From contig JAWXTY010000002.1 in assembly GCA_044433115.1 (NCBI GenBank), positions 1-64,000 on the forward strand: 64,000 nucleotides of DNA, given 5' to 3'. A program made the position numbers and the translations under genes. The DNA comes from CAKUIA01 sp044433115 (lineage in GTDB: Bacteria > Verrucomicrobiota > Verrucomicrobiia > Opitutales > Intestinicryptomonadaceae). Positions 17,908 to 26,614 of this stretch are shown here, piece after piece (positions within the stretch are counted from its first letter, which is position 1; each line of letters begins with the position of its first letter). The notes beneath the pieces were generated by a model. That model was not told the origin of the DNA and made no database searches. It saw nothing but the letters and a program-made list of their open reading frames with translations.

Positions 17908-18289
17908 GATTACAAAGCTTAGGAAGCAAAAACAAAGTTTTTGCCCTACGATAGGCTACAATTGCTCTTTTTAGCCTATTTTTGCTTGAATTTCCTTGCT
18001 TATCTCCTTAGATAGCGATGCTATCTGCGTCGAACACAAGAAAATTACGCTAAAAATAATCTTAAAAATAGCTAATTGCCAATTTTTAAAAGCCCCCTTG
18101 GGCTTTTTGATTACAAAGCTTAGGAAGCAAAAACAAAGTTTTTGCCCTACGATAGGCTACAATTGCTCTTTTTAGCCTATTTTTGCTTGAATTTCCTTGC
18201 TTATCTCCTTAGATAGCGATGCTATCTGCGTCGAACGCAAGAAAATTACGCTAAAAATAATCTTAAAAATAGCTAATTGCCAATTTTTA

Positions 18290-18299
18290 NNNNNNNNNN
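18290..18299. other. Assembly gap (10 N) inside the tandem array
   Basis: Ten N interrupt a unit. Unit phase before and after the gap shows that about 80 bp, or 80 plus a multiple of 201 bp, is really missing, so copy number is unresolved. Confidence 0.95.
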
Positions 18300-18670
18300 T
18301 TTTTAGCCTATTTTTGCTTGAATTTCCTTGCTTATCTCCTTAGATAGCGATGCTATCTGCGTCGAACGCAAGAAAATTACGCTAAAAATAATCTTAAAAA
18401 TAGCTAATTGCCAATTTTTAAAAGCCCCCTTGGGCTTTTTTGATTACAAAGCTTAGGAAGCAAAAACAAAGTTTTTGCCCTGCGATAGGCTACAATTGCT
18501 CTTTTTAGCCTATTTTTGCTTGAATTTCCTTGCTTATCTCCTTAGATAGCGATGCTATCTGCGTCGAACGCAAGAAAATTACGCTAAAAATAATCTTAAA
18601 AATAGCTAATTGCCAATTTTTAGAAAGCCCTTGGGCTTTTTTGATTACAATCTTTAGTATAAAAATACAC

Positions 18671-18699
18671 TTGCTCTTTTTTCTATCTTTTGTTTTAAT
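18671..18699 (+). promoter_or_regulatory. Promoter of the shared TTGCTC type
   Basis: TTGCTC, 17-bp T-rich spacer, TTTAAT. The -10 box ends 20 bp before the ATG at 18719 and lies just after the repeat array, supporting 18719 as the start of the acyltransferase. Confidence 0.7.
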
Positions 18700-18718
18700 T
18701 TTACCTTTATTTAAGTTT

Positions 18719-20101
18719 ATGTCTGTATTTATATATCTTTTAGGAAAGTTTTTAGCCCTTTGCCCTGAATTTATTTTAAGGGGAATATGTCTTTTTGTCG
18801 TCTTTTTAATGAAGATATTTATGCCAAAGAGAATGCGTATAATATATTCTAATATAAAAAAGTGCTATCCCACTTGGTCTGATAAAAAGTTGCGTGCCTT
18901 CGCTTCTGAGTCATCTGCAAGGACTATAGAGATGGGTATTTTCGTTTTGGCAAGCCCTTATATGAGTGAAAAGGAGCTTAAAAAACGTTTTGTATTGAGC
19001 GACTCACTAAAGAAGCACTTGGAGTTTTATGCAAAAAATCCTCGCCCTATAGTTCTTTTAGTGCCTCATTTTGCTATGATGGAAGCTATAACTATGTTGC
19101 CTATGCTAAATGATTTAGAGACTCCTCGCACTGGCGTATTCTATAGACCTATGGACTCTAAGGCTATAGATGATTGGGTCTTAAAGACACGTAGTCGATT
19201 TGGCGTAAACTTGATTTCTCGTAAAGCTGGGCTAACTAAGGCTTTCGACTTTCTAAAGGCTAATGGGGCTATAGGCGTGCTATTCGACCAAAGCCCTAAT
19301 GTAACTGGCATATTGTCATATTTCTTTTCACGTCCTTGTTATAGCTCTAATTTAGCTGGGCTTTTTGTGGAAAAGTATAAGAGCGACTTAGGTTTTATGT
19401 ATGCAAAGCGTACAGGATTTTTTAGAGCAGAAATTAATGCAGAAATCATAGAGTGCAAAAAGGATAATCTTTCTGTTATGATTGCTGGTAATGAAAAGCT
19501 AGAGCATTTTCTCAAAACAGACGAAAGTTTGTCTGCCGATTGGCTCTGGCTACACAATAGGTGGAAGCTCTCTCAAAAGCCTCTTGCCCTACTAAATCTA
19601 AAGCACTCCAAGACAGTCTTAGAAGAAACTCGCCCTGAAACAGATTATAAGAGGCAAAATATCTACATAAATTTAGCTACCCAAGAAAGTGATATAAAGC
19701 AAATTATCCCACTAATTAAGGAAATCGAAATCGCAAGAGAGGACGCAAATCTAAGTCTATTTGTAGAAAGAGAGCAACTTGACTTTGTTAAAAGCCTAAA
19801 TTTGGGCTACAAACTAATAGTCATTCCAAGACTTTCTGATGGCATATTTAAGTATAGACAAGCAATCAAGGCTTTGCAAAATGAGTATATTTCTCTTCTA
19901 ATTCAGTTTAGAAGCGACTCTAAAAGCGATAGTTTTATAAAGAAAATCAAGCCTCTTCAAAGCATAGCATTTTCTGCCACAAAGACTAAGCGAAAGCCTT
20001 ATTCAAATTCAGTATACATAGACCCTAAGTTGCCTGCCCGAGAATCATATAGGCAGTTTTTAGAGCAATTCGGCTTGCCTAAAGTCTCAATGGGGGCGTG
20101 A
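18719..20101 (+). CDS. LpxL/HtrB-type lipid A acyltransferase with extra C-terminal domain
   Basis: The 460-residue protein has a hydrophobic N-terminal anchor and the LpxL-family acyltransferase domain: HFAMME (the H-x4-E catalytic motif) near residue 122, a GVFYRPMDS segment, GVLFDQSP and the closing WLWLHNRWK. It would add a secondary acyl chain to lipid A or a related lipid. About 140 further residues follow that are absent from standard LpxL; their beta-alpha pattern faintly resembles the start of a GT9 heptosyltransferase domain. The frame is open back to 18530, but that part is repeat DNA and contains the promoter, so ATG 18719 is preferred. The stop codon TGA is formed by the end of a family B repeat. 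Confidence 0.85.
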   Translation: MSVFIYLLGKFLALCPEFILRGICLFVVFLMKIFMPKRMRIIYSNIKKCYPTWSDKKLRAFASESSARTIEMGIFVLASPYMSEKELKKRFVLSDSLKKHLEFYAKNPRPIVLLVPHFAMMEAITMLPMLNDLETPRTGVFYRPMDSKAIDDWVLKTRSRFGVNLISRKAGLTKAFDFLKANGAIGVLFDQSPNVTGILSYFFSRPCYSSNLAGLFVEKYKSDLGFMYAKRTGFFRAEINAEIIECKKDNLSVMIAGNEKLEHFLKTDESLSADWLWLHNRWKLSQKPLALLNLKHSKTVLEETRPETDYKRQNIYINLATQESDIKQIIPLIKEIEIAREDANLSLFVEREQLDFVKSLNLGYKLIVIPRLSDGIFKYRQAIKALQNEYISLLIQFRSDSKSDSFIKKIKPLQSIAFSATKTKRKPYSNSVYIDPKLPARESYRQFLEQFGLPKVSMGA

Positions 20102-20211
20102 AATCACCCCTGATAGTGCGTTTCAAGTGGGTTTTGTTTGGTCATTATAACCAGATAACTCCCTGCTCAAAAACCACTTAAAGCCTTCTCTGAGGGGCAA
20201 TTTGACGCCCC
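20093..20211. repeat. Repeat family B, copy B2
   Basis: This 119-bp foldback has ends GGGGCGTGAAATCACCCC and GGGGCAATTTGACGCCCC with an inner inverted repeat. It lies between the convergent acyltransferase and M23 peptidase genes. Its first nine bases overlap the acyltransferase gene and supply its TGA stop codon. Confidence 0.85.
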
Positions 20212-20272
20212 GATGCCAAAAAATTAAAAAATTTTTAAAAGAATAAAAAAGCTGACAAAATTTAAAGTTTAG

Positions 20273-21250
20273 TTACAAAAATAGCTTTTGAAGTATATCT
20301 CTAAGTTCCTTATTAGGGCTTAGCGTGCCATCTTTATTTAAATCTACAAGCTTTTTGCACTTACGCTTTAGCTCATTAGGGTTATATTTTACAACTTCGC
20401 AATCGCCCTCTCTAGCTCCTACTCGAGGGTCTTTAATACGTTCTAGTTTCTTCACTAAGCCGTACCAAGTAAAGTATATATCCCAAGCAATCTCTTCGCC
20501 ATTATTGTCTACAAGGGCAGGGTAACGCTTTGCAAAGCTTGGGATTTGCTTGGTATAAACTCTAACTACAAAGGCTGTAGGCAAAGACTGTATATACGTT
20601 TTCATATCAGAAAACTCACCCTTTTTCAATGCCTCGAAAAAGTGCAGTGCGTCAAAGCCACTTAGGTTCATACCATTATAATTGCCAAAATAGTTTTTGC
20701 TGCCAAATTTTTGCTTATCATACCACACTTGAAACTTATCGCTCATTCTAAGCCCTATTTCAAAGTGTAAATGCTCTTGGGCTTTCGCAATATTAGGAGT
20801 GCCTCCCATTGTGCCAAGAGTTGTACCTGCCTTAACTACATCGCCCACTTTCAAGTTTTTCGATACTTCGCTTAAGTGGGCATAGAGCGTATATACATTC
20901 ACGTCGAGAAAATTATGCTCAATTACCACATATTTGCCATAATTACTTTGCCAAGCAGTATGATTAATTAGCACAATCTCGCCATCTATAGAGGCAAATA
21001 TATCATCTTGGGCGTGTCCAGATTTATTCCTATTTACGCTCTTTATATCTATCCCCTCGTGGAATTTATAGCCACTATTTCTAGTATCGCCAAAAAGCCC
21101 CCCTTCAAGATTGCCTATAGCTGTAGGCTGAATGAAGTCCTTATAGTGCTTGCCCTCATTAAATGCAGTCGATGGCGTAGGCCACAGTATATCTGAGGCA
21201 CTCGCAGTCAAAGCACTCAAAGCAATTAGGCTAATTACTAGAAATCGCAT
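20273..21250 (-). CDS. M23 family metallopeptidase
   Basis: The 325-residue protein begins with a signal peptide (LVISLIALSALTASA) and holds an M23 (lysostaphin/LytM) domain. Zinc ligands are visible: His64 and Asp68 in HEGIDI, and His162 in EHLHFE, with His125 in LYAHL and His160 completing the site. Such enzymes cut peptidoglycan cross-links in the periplasm. Residues after about 200 form an added domain with no recognised match. The protein therefore appears catalytically competent. It starts a minus-strand gene with 46 bp to the upstream lipoprotein gene. Confidence 0.9.
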   Translation of the reverse strand: MRFLVISLIALSALTASASDILWPTPSTAFNEGKHYKDFIQPTAIGNLEGGLFGDTRNSGYKFHEGIDIKSVNRNKSGHAQDDIFASIDGEIVLINHTAWQSNYGKYVVIEHNFLDVNVYTLYAHLSEVSKNLKVGDVVKAGTTLGTMGGTPNIAKAQEHLHFEIGLRMSDKFQVWYDKQKFGSKNYFGNYNGMNLSGFDALHFFEALKKGEFSDMKTYIQSLPTAFVVRVYTKQIPSFAKRYPALVDNNGEEIAWDIYFTWYGLVKKLERIKDPRVGAREGDCEVVKYNPNELKRKCKKLVDLNKDGTLSPNKELRDILQKLFL

Positions 21251-21296
21251 ATCTATATATAGGGCTATTAAATTTTAGCTAAATCTTAAATAAGGC

Positions 21297-21827
21297 TTAA
21301 ATAGGAGCATCTCTTATCGCTCTATGGCGACGTATAGACTCTTTCCAGCTTTCGATTAACTCATCAAATTCCTCGTCGCTTTCAAATTCCATCTCTGGAA
21401 TTATAAAGATTTTGCCATTGTGTATAGCTGCATCAATTTGCCTTGCCCCTATAATCTTATTCAACTCCTTGCCACGAGACTCTTTCAAGATAATAAATGC
21501 CCCTTGGTTTTCAGCTGTAGCAGAAAGAAGCCTGTTCTTGCCTAAATCTGTTGTAGTAAAGTAAAAGCCCAATAGACTCTCGCCATTAGCCAAACCAACG
21601 CTCGCTCCATCTACATCTAGCAACTCATTAGAACTCATAAAGTGCCTGCTATCTACCTTACAAGCCATTTCGCTAAGTGGTAACTCCTCCTCAGTTAGAT
21701 TTTGCTCTAGCCCTGTAACTCTAGTTTGAGCCAAGTGAAAGCTAAACGCACTCTCAGGTTTCGAATAACAGCCACTAAGTGTACAAAGAGTAGCTAATAC
21801 TAATATTAATTTTACTGTTTTTTTCAT
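21297..21827 (-). CDS. Putative lipoprotein of unknown function
   Basis: The 176-residue protein has a lipoprotein signal peptide with lipobox LSGC, Cys20 being the likely lipidated residue. The mature part is acidic near the C-terminus (FESDEEFDELIESWKESIRR) and shows no family motif that I recognise. It lies between a small unknown gene (29 bp upstream) and the M23 peptidase gene (46 bp downstream), all on the minus strand, so an envelope role is likely. Confidence 0.75.
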   Translation of the reverse strand: MKKTVKLILVLATLCTLSGCYSKPESAFSFHLAQTRVTGLEQNLTEEELPLSEMACKVDSRHFMSSNELLDVDGASVGLANGESLLGFYFTTTDLGKNRLLSATAENQGAFIILKESRGKELNKIIGARQIDAAIHNGKIFIIPEMEFESDEEFDELIESWKESIRRHRAIRDAPI

Positions 21828-21856
21828 AAATTTTGATTTTGAAATTTTAAATTCTT

Positions 21857-22351
21857 CTATATTATCAAAGCGTCCAGTTGGCTTTGTATCTTGATTATAA
21901 GCTCCAAGGAAATCTCGAGCTGTTCCACTTCAAACTCCTTCTTCGTCGCAATATGCAAATACTTTTGCACCCCCCTAACTGGTCTGCCCAATGCACGCAA
22001 CACACGCTTACGCTCCAATAATAGTGCCAACAACATCTTCAATATATCTCGCTCTTGCACCTGCGTAGTATTCTCTTGGAACATCGACAAAAAGAAATCC
22101 TCAGACGACGCAAGTGCTAGCTTCTTCGACAACTTCTCATCGTAATCCTCCCCATTACTCAAAGTCCTCTCCCACATTCCTAGTATCTTCTGCGGGAAAT
22201 TATTCGCATCAAATTCAGATTTAAGCACGTCTATCCTATCCAAATTAGACCCATCATCTACAAATATCGCACTAATGACAACGTCGCCCTCCCTAAGCTC
22301 CGTACCACTCATATCCGATTTCTTCGATATACTCCTAATCTGCCAATCCAT
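21857..22351 (-). CDS. Conserved-looking cytosolic protein of unknown function
   Basis: The preferred 164-residue product starts at MDWQIRSISKKSD; the longer frame from 22390 adds 13 hydrophobic residues that do not look like part of the domain. The first 70 residues alternate strands with a REGDVVISAIFVDDG segment and a MWERTL motif; the rest is helical, including LLLERKRVLRALGR. I do not know the family. It lies directly upstream of the lipoprotein and M23 genes. Start choice is uncertain. Confidence 0.65.
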   Translation of the reverse strand: MDWQIRSISKKSDMSGTELREGDVVISAIFVDDGSNLDRIDVLKSEFDANNFPQKILGMWERTLSNGEDYDEKLSKKLALASSEDFFLSMFQENTTQVQERDILKMLLALLLERKRVLRALGRPVRGVQKYLHIATKKEFEVEQLEISLELIIKIQSQLDALII

Positions 22352-22426
22352 AACAAAATATAAGCCTAAGCTCATAAATTTTATTTGCAAGCATAATAAT
22401 ATAAATAAGAGATTATAGGCAGACTT

Positions 22427-22745
22427 TTTGTCAGGGGAGGGGGAGCGTTTTTGTTAGGGCTGCTCGCCCCGACACCCTCGGCAGGTGGCTTGTTCAGCCC
22501 CCTGCACCCCCGAACAAGGCTAGCCTTGACTTTATGTTTGGGTCGCTGGCGTTTGTTAATCAGAGCCTTGCCTTTAGGGTGCTAGTCGACTGCCCGTTTT
22601 TCCTTTTGTTGATTTAAATTAATTTTAAGAAAATTAAAGATAAATCAACAAAAGCCCTATCCATTGAAAAATAAGGATATTTTTCAAGTTGATTACATTT
22701 TTTATTTAAGATTTTAGGCTTTGCACTTGAGGGTGCAAAGGTAAA
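22427..22745 (+). repeat. Repeat family D, copy D1, with a GC-rich leading module
   Basis: The core (about 22538-22740) is an inverted copy of 33893-34090. Shared anchors include GGTGCTAGTCGACTGCCCGT and the end CTTTGCACTTGAGGGTGCAAAG, itself an 8-bp hairpin. Between them lie two larger hairpins: CTTTTGTTGATTTA with TAAATCAACAAAAG (22602-22654) and TTGAAAAAT with ATTTTTCAA. A separate GC-rich module around CCCCCTGCACCCCCGAA (22497-22515) also occurs near copy D2 but in the same orientation. The whole 475-bp interval 22391-22865 holds no convincing gene. Confidence 0.8.
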
Positions 22746-22813
22746 TTAGTCTTAATCTTTTATTTCATAGAAATGGGGGAAACTAAAATTTTCTTAACTA
22801 TATAAAAATACAC

Positions 22814-22842
22814 TTGCTCTTTTTTTTCTATTTTGGTCTAAT
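22814..22842 (+). promoter_or_regulatory. Promoter of the shared TTGCTC type
   Basis: TTGCTC, 17-bp T-rich spacer, TCTAAT. It is preceded by AAAAATACAC, as at other copies. The -10 box ends 24 bp before the ATG at 22866 and probably drives the def-coaE-rho operon. Confidence 0.7.
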
Positions 22843-22865
22843 TTCTTCTGAATTATATAATAAAA

Positions 22866-23306
22866 ATGGCAAAAGTAGATATAGACATAGTTAAGCAAAT
22901 CTTGCAACGTAGTGATTTAGACTCAGTTAAAATAAAAGAAATTTTAGATGACTTAGATAGAGAAATTAAGGTTGTTCAAGAGGAAAAAGAAATTAAAGAA
23001 CCACCTGTAAAGAAACAATTTATCTTTATTCTAAATGACCCTGAGGGTAAATTTAAGCAAGACGAATTTAGTGGTTGGGTGCTTCAAATGCCTGAGGACG
23101 AAAGTGTATATGGCGTTTTAGATGGCTTATATCAAAGTGCTTATGACTTTAATGTAAGTGCAAAGGGTAGACGCTACCCTGTACGTAAAGTATCAGAACT
23201 AATAGAGTTTTGCCCTGCTAAGATTTTTAAAGAACACAAGCTTTGGACTAAGCACAAAGAGCCAGTTGCTGTAATTACTACTAATAATATAATTCCTACA
23301 GAATAA
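22866..23306 (+). CDS. Protein of unknown function heading the def-coaE-rho operon
   Basis: The 146-residue protein is acidic and soluble. A helical first 50 residues (KQILQRSDLDSVKIKEILDD) precede a compact alpha/beta domain with FIFILNDPEG, SGWVLQMPED and GRRYPVRKVSELIEFCPAK. I cannot assign a function. It is 5 bp before the peptide deformylase gene and follows a strong promoter of the shared type, so it is expressed with translation and termination genes. Confidence 0.8.
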   Translation: MAKVDIDIVKQILQRSDLDSVKIKEILDDLDREIKVVQEEKEIKEPPVKKQFIFILNDPEGKFKQDEFSGWVLQMPEDESVYGVLDGLYQSAYDFNVSAKGRRYPVRKVSELIEFCPAKIFKEHKLWTKHKEPVAVITTNNIIPTE

Positions 23307-23311
23307 GCCTT

Positions 23312-23893
23312 ATGGAACTTCGTTTGCATAAATTTGGAGAAGAAATCTTAGAGCAAAAAACTAAGCCAGTTAGTTCTTTCGACGCCGACTTAAAGGCTAA
23401 AGCCCAAAAAATGTATGATATAATGGTAGAATACGAGGGCTTAGGTCTCGCTGGTCCTCAAGCTGGCTTGGATATTTCTATATTTGTGATAGATATGCGT
23501 TGTAGGCGTGATAAGGACGAAAAGATTTTCTTTAGTCTCGACTCAAAGGAACTTCCCTTAGACTTAAGTATGCCTCTATTTGCAGTTAACCCTAAAGTTA
23601 CTGAAATTGGCGAATTTGTGGTAACTTCAGAAGAGGGTTGCTTATCTTTTCCTGCTATATATGTAGAAAAAACTCGTAGCGAGCAAGTTCAGTTAGACTA
23701 CTTTGATTTAGAGGGAGTCCCTCACACTATAATTTGTGATGGTCTTTTCGCTAGGTGTATACAACACGAGTACGACCATTTGCAAGGGCTTTGCATTATA
23801 GATAATATCCACCCAAGGGCTAGAAATAAGATTGAGGCAAAGCTAAAAAAATTAAAGCGAGAAACAAAACAAGCTAAAAAGTCTATAAAATGA
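23312..23893 (+). CDS. def: Peptide deformylase
   Basis: The 193-residue protein has the three deformylase motifs: GLGLAGPQAG (residues 43-52; the usual form is GxGLAAxQ), EEGCLSFP with the metal ligand Cys110, and QHEYDH with His152, Glu153 and His156. It removes the formyl group from nascent N-terminal methionine. A roughly 15-residue insertion lies between the first two motifs. Its stop codon overlaps the coaE start (ATGA). Confidence 0.95.
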   Translation: MELRLHKFGEEILEQKTKPVSSFDADLKAKAQKMYDIMVEYEGLGLAGPQAGLDISIFVIDMRCRRDKDEKIFFSLDSKELPLDLSMPLFAVNPKVTEIGEFVVTSEEGCLSFPAIYVEKTRSEQVQLDYFDLEGVPHTIICDGLFARCIQHEYDHLQGLCIIDNIHPRARNKIEAKLKKLKRETKQAKKSIK

Positions 23894-24471
23894 AAATAGC
23901 ACTAAGTGGAGCTATGGGGGCAGGCAAGACTACTGCTATAAATATATTCAAGAAATTTGATATAAAAGTAGTTAATGCAGATCTTTATTGTAAGGAGCTT
24001 TTGTTTAATAATGAGGAAGTTAAGAGTCAAGTAAAGCTTCTTTTGGGCGAAGAAGTCTATGATAGAGATAATTTGCCTATATTGCAAAATATAGCACAAA
24101 AAGTCTTTAGTTCTTCAGAGCTTCTTGCTAAGTATGAGCTTATATTCCACAAGCCTTTTGAGGAATTTATAGCTCAAAAAGTGCCTAAAGAGGAGATTAT
24201 AGTATATGAAATCCCTTTGTTGTTTGAAAAAAAACTTGAAAAAAATTTTGATTTGTGCTTAAGTCTATTTTGTAGCGAGGCTATTAGACGCACTCGTCTC
24301 TACAGTCGCAATATGTGCGAGGAAGATATTATCAAGCGAGATAGCTTCCAATTACCCCCCGAAAAAAAAGTCCAACTAGCAGATATAGTCTTGTTTAATG
24401 AAACAAGCGAGGCTTTTTTAGAGGCTCAAATCAAGAATTTTTTTGACAAAATAAAATGCAAGACGATTTAA
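23890..24471 (+). CDS. coaE: Dephospho-CoA kinase
   Basis: The 193-residue protein has the P-loop GAMGAGKTT (residues 7-15), the DLYCKELL region after VVNAD and the VVYEIPLLFE-like segment (IVYEIPLLFEKKLEKNFD) of CoaE. It phosphorylates dephospho-CoA to complete coenzyme A synthesis. It overlaps def by 4 bp and rho by 16 bp, so the three are translationally linked. Confidence 0.94.
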   Translation: MKIALSGAMGAGKTTAINIFKKFDIKVVNADLYCKELLFNNEEVKSQVKLLLGEEVYDRDNLPILQNIAQKVFSSSELLAKYELIFHKPFEEFIAQKVPKEEIIVYEIPLLFEKKLEKNFDLCLSLFCSEAIRRTRLYSRNMCEEDIIKRDSFQLPPEKKVQLADIVLFNETSEAFLEAQIKNFFDKIKCKTI

Positions 24472-26600
24472 ATATACCTGATAATAATACAGAAAATCCA
24501 GCTCCTAAAAAAAGGGGTAGACCAGCTAAAACAGCTAAGCCAGTTGCTAAAAGAGCTACTGTAAAGCGAGCTAGGCGTACTAAAAAAGATATAGAAGATA
24601 CTAGTCGAGAAGAAATTTCTCAAAGCTATGACTTAGATTTAGACGACAATTCTTCTAATGATAGTGAGCAAGACGCTCCTGTGTATGCTTCTATAGATAT
24701 AGACGAGGACGTGCCTATGTCTTTTAGTACTAGCGACGACGATTTAGTTCAAGATAATTATAAAGATGATTATTCTGACGAAGATGACTTTGTTGTAGTT
24801 AAGACTCAAAGCGATAATTACGATATTGCTGCCGATATGGAAGAGCAAATTGAAGCTGAGCAAGCAGAAGGTGATTATAAGCAAAATAACAGAAATAATC
24901 GCAACGATAGAAACGATAGAAATAATCGCAACAATCGTAATCAAAACAAAAATCATCAAAATAATCGCCAACAAAACGATAGAAATAATAGGCGTCAAGG
25001 CGACAATCAAGGCGATAGGCAAAATCAAAACAATCGCAACAACAGAAATAACCAAAATCAGCAAAATAATCGCAATCAAAATAATAGACAGCAAAACAAT
25101 AGGCAAAATCAAAACCAGCAAAATAATCAAAATAATCGCCAACAAAATCAAAACAATCAGCAAAAGCAGAATGTTAAGGCTACTCCAAAGCCAAGTTGGC
25201 AAAACCCTAAGGATAGGGGCGAGACTAGTTTAGATATAGGCGAGTTGCAAAAATGGCAGATTTTAAAGAGTATAGCTGAGACAAAGAATTATCTATCTGA
25301 AAATTTTGATAGGGAAAATATTGTAGAATTTGAAGAGTATTATACTTTAAATACCAAAGAGTTACAAGAAAAGTTGGCAGGCGAAGAATTGCCTTTTTCT
25401 ATAAAAAATCAGTCTAAATATAGTCTTTTAGCTAAGTTGTTGGCTCATTTTGGAAGTCAAAGACGCTTGGTGCGTATAGAGGGTGTCTTGGATTTATTTG
25501 AAAAGTCTTATGGGGGTGTGCTTTGTTTTGCTAGGGATAATTTCCAATTAAAGAGGTTCTGCCCTTGGCTATCGCCTAAGTTGATTGAAGAATATGGCTT
25601 AAAGAGAGGACATAATATTAGCGTATTGTGTTGCCCTCCAAGAGAAGATGAAGAATTTACTGAAAAATGCCCTATAGCTCTTGAAGTAGAGCGTATAATG
25701 GATAAAGCCCCAGAAGATTTAAAGGGAGTTACTCCTTTTAATGACTTGACTGCCTACTATCCTACTGAGCGTATGATTATGGAATGTGTGCCAGCGAAAG
25801 AGTGGGACAATCTATCTATGCGTGCTGTAGACTTGTTAACCCCTATAGGTTTAGGGCAAAGAGCATTGATTGTTGCTCCTCCAAGGACAGGTAAAACAGT
25901 TTTAATGCAGTCAATGGCAATGTCTATAAGAGAAAATACTCCTCAGGCGAAAGTAATTATTTTGCTAGTAGACGAGCGTCCTGAAGAAGTTACAGACTTT
26001 AAACGAAACGTCGACGCAATGGTAATTGCCTCTACCTTCGACCAAGACTCCGAAAGTCATATCCACGCCTGCGAGATGGTGATTTCTAAAGCAAGGCGTC
26101 TAGTTGAAATGGGAGACGACGTTGTTATATTATTAGACTCAATTACCAGAATGGCAAGGGCTTACAACACTATGGCAGCCTCTTCAGGTAAGATAATGTC
26201 AGGTGGTGTAGAGTCGAATGCTCTACAAAAACCAAAGAGGTTTTTTGGTTCTGCAAGGAACGTAGAAGGGGGCGGCTCTCTAACTATAATAGGGACAGCT
26301 TTAGTGGAAACTGGCTCGAAAATGGACGAGGTAATTTTCGAAGAATTTAAGGGTACTGGCAATATGGAAATAAATTTAGATAGAAGTTTAGTTGACAAAA
26401 GAATTTTTCCTGCTATGAATATAGAGAAAAGCGGTACTCGTAAAGAAGAACTTTTGTATCACCCAGATGAAATGCAAAAAATTTATGCACTAAGAAGGGC
26501 TATGAAAGCTATTACAAATACTGAAGCAATGGAAATGTTAGTGCAAAGGCTTAGAAAGACTCGTACTAATATAGATTTTTTAATGGGACTTAATAGATAA
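24456..26600 (+). CDS. rho: Transcription termination factor Rho with long Asn/Gln/Arg-rich region
   Basis: Residues about 250-714 are a standard Rho: an RNA-binding N-terminal part, a degenerate cold-shock-like domain, Walker A APPRTGKT (about 473-480), VDERPEEVTDF, LLDSITRMARAYN and the C-terminal ring residues. It is the ATP-dependent RNA translocase that ends transcription. The first 240 residues are disordered: an AT-hook-like PKKRGRPAK (17-25), an acidic stretch (55-140) and a tract of almost only Asn, Gln, Arg and Asp (142-239). At 714 residues it is far longer than E. coli Rho (419). Similar disordered inserts occur in Rho of some other phyla and can promote condensate formation. It overlaps coaE by 16 bp. 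Confidence 0.95.
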   Translation: MQDDLNIPDNNTENPAPKKRGRPAKTAKPVAKRATVKRARRTKKDIEDTSREEISQSYDLDLDDNSSNDSEQDAPVYASIDIDEDVPMSFSTSDDDLVQDNYKDDYSDEDDFVVVKTQSDNYDIAADMEEQIEAEQAEGDYKQNNRNNRNDRNDRNNRNNRNQNKNHQNNRQQNDRNNRRQGDNQGDRQNQNNRNNRNNQNQQNNRNQNNRQQNNRQNQNQQNNQNNRQQNQNNQQKQNVKATPKPSWQNPKDRGETSLDIGELQKWQILKSIAETKNYLSENFDRENIVEFEEYYTLNTKELQEKLAGEELPFSIKNQSKYSLLAKLLAHFGSQRRLVRIEGVLDLFEKSYGGVLCFARDNFQLKRFCPWLSPKLIEEYGLKRGHNISVLCCPPREDEEFTEKCPIALEVERIMDKAPEDLKGVTPFNDLTAYYPTERMIMECVPAKEWDNLSMRAVDLLTPIGLGQRALIVAPPRTGKTVLMQSMAMSIRENTPQAKVIILLVDERPEEVTDFKRNVDAMVIASTFDQDSESHIHACEMVISKARRLVEMGDDVVILLDSITRMARAYNTMAASSGKIMSGGVESNALQKPKRFFGSARNVEGGGSLTIIGTALVETGSKMDEVIFEEFKGTGNMEINLDRSLVDKRIFPAMNIEKSGTRKEELLYHPDEMQKIYALRRAMKAITNTEAMEMLVQRLRKTRTNIDFLMGLNR

Positions 26601-26614
26601 AGAAAAGGCAGACA

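Larger units (their letters stand above)
17693..18655 (+). repeat. Tandem array of repeat family A (about 201-bp units)
   Basis: The array opens with the family A end GGGGGCTTTTAAAAATTGG at 17693. Units then begin TTAGGAAGC at 17718, 17919 and 18120 (period exactly 201 bp), and at 18453 after the assembly gap. At least five copies are visible. Each unit contains, in order, a promoter-like TTGCTC-N18-TTGAAT, a hairpin (first copy AGATAGC-GAT-GCTATCT at 17809-17825), the inverted end CCAATTTTTA and a terminator-like hairpin with T run. The first units are nearly identical, suggesting recent expansion. The array separates the divergent YyaL-like and acyltransferase genes. Confidence 0.9.

Noticed and set aside
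17718..18655. The tandem array as a CRISPR array
   Set aside because: Units are 201 bp and similar throughout; there are no short repeats alternating with unique spacers and no cas genes nearby.
24744..25233. Open frames antisense to, or shifted within, the rho Asn/Gln-rich tract
   Set aside because: They are Ile/Leu/Lys-rich translations of the simple AAT/CAA-rich DNA, a by-product of the repeat, with no start signals.
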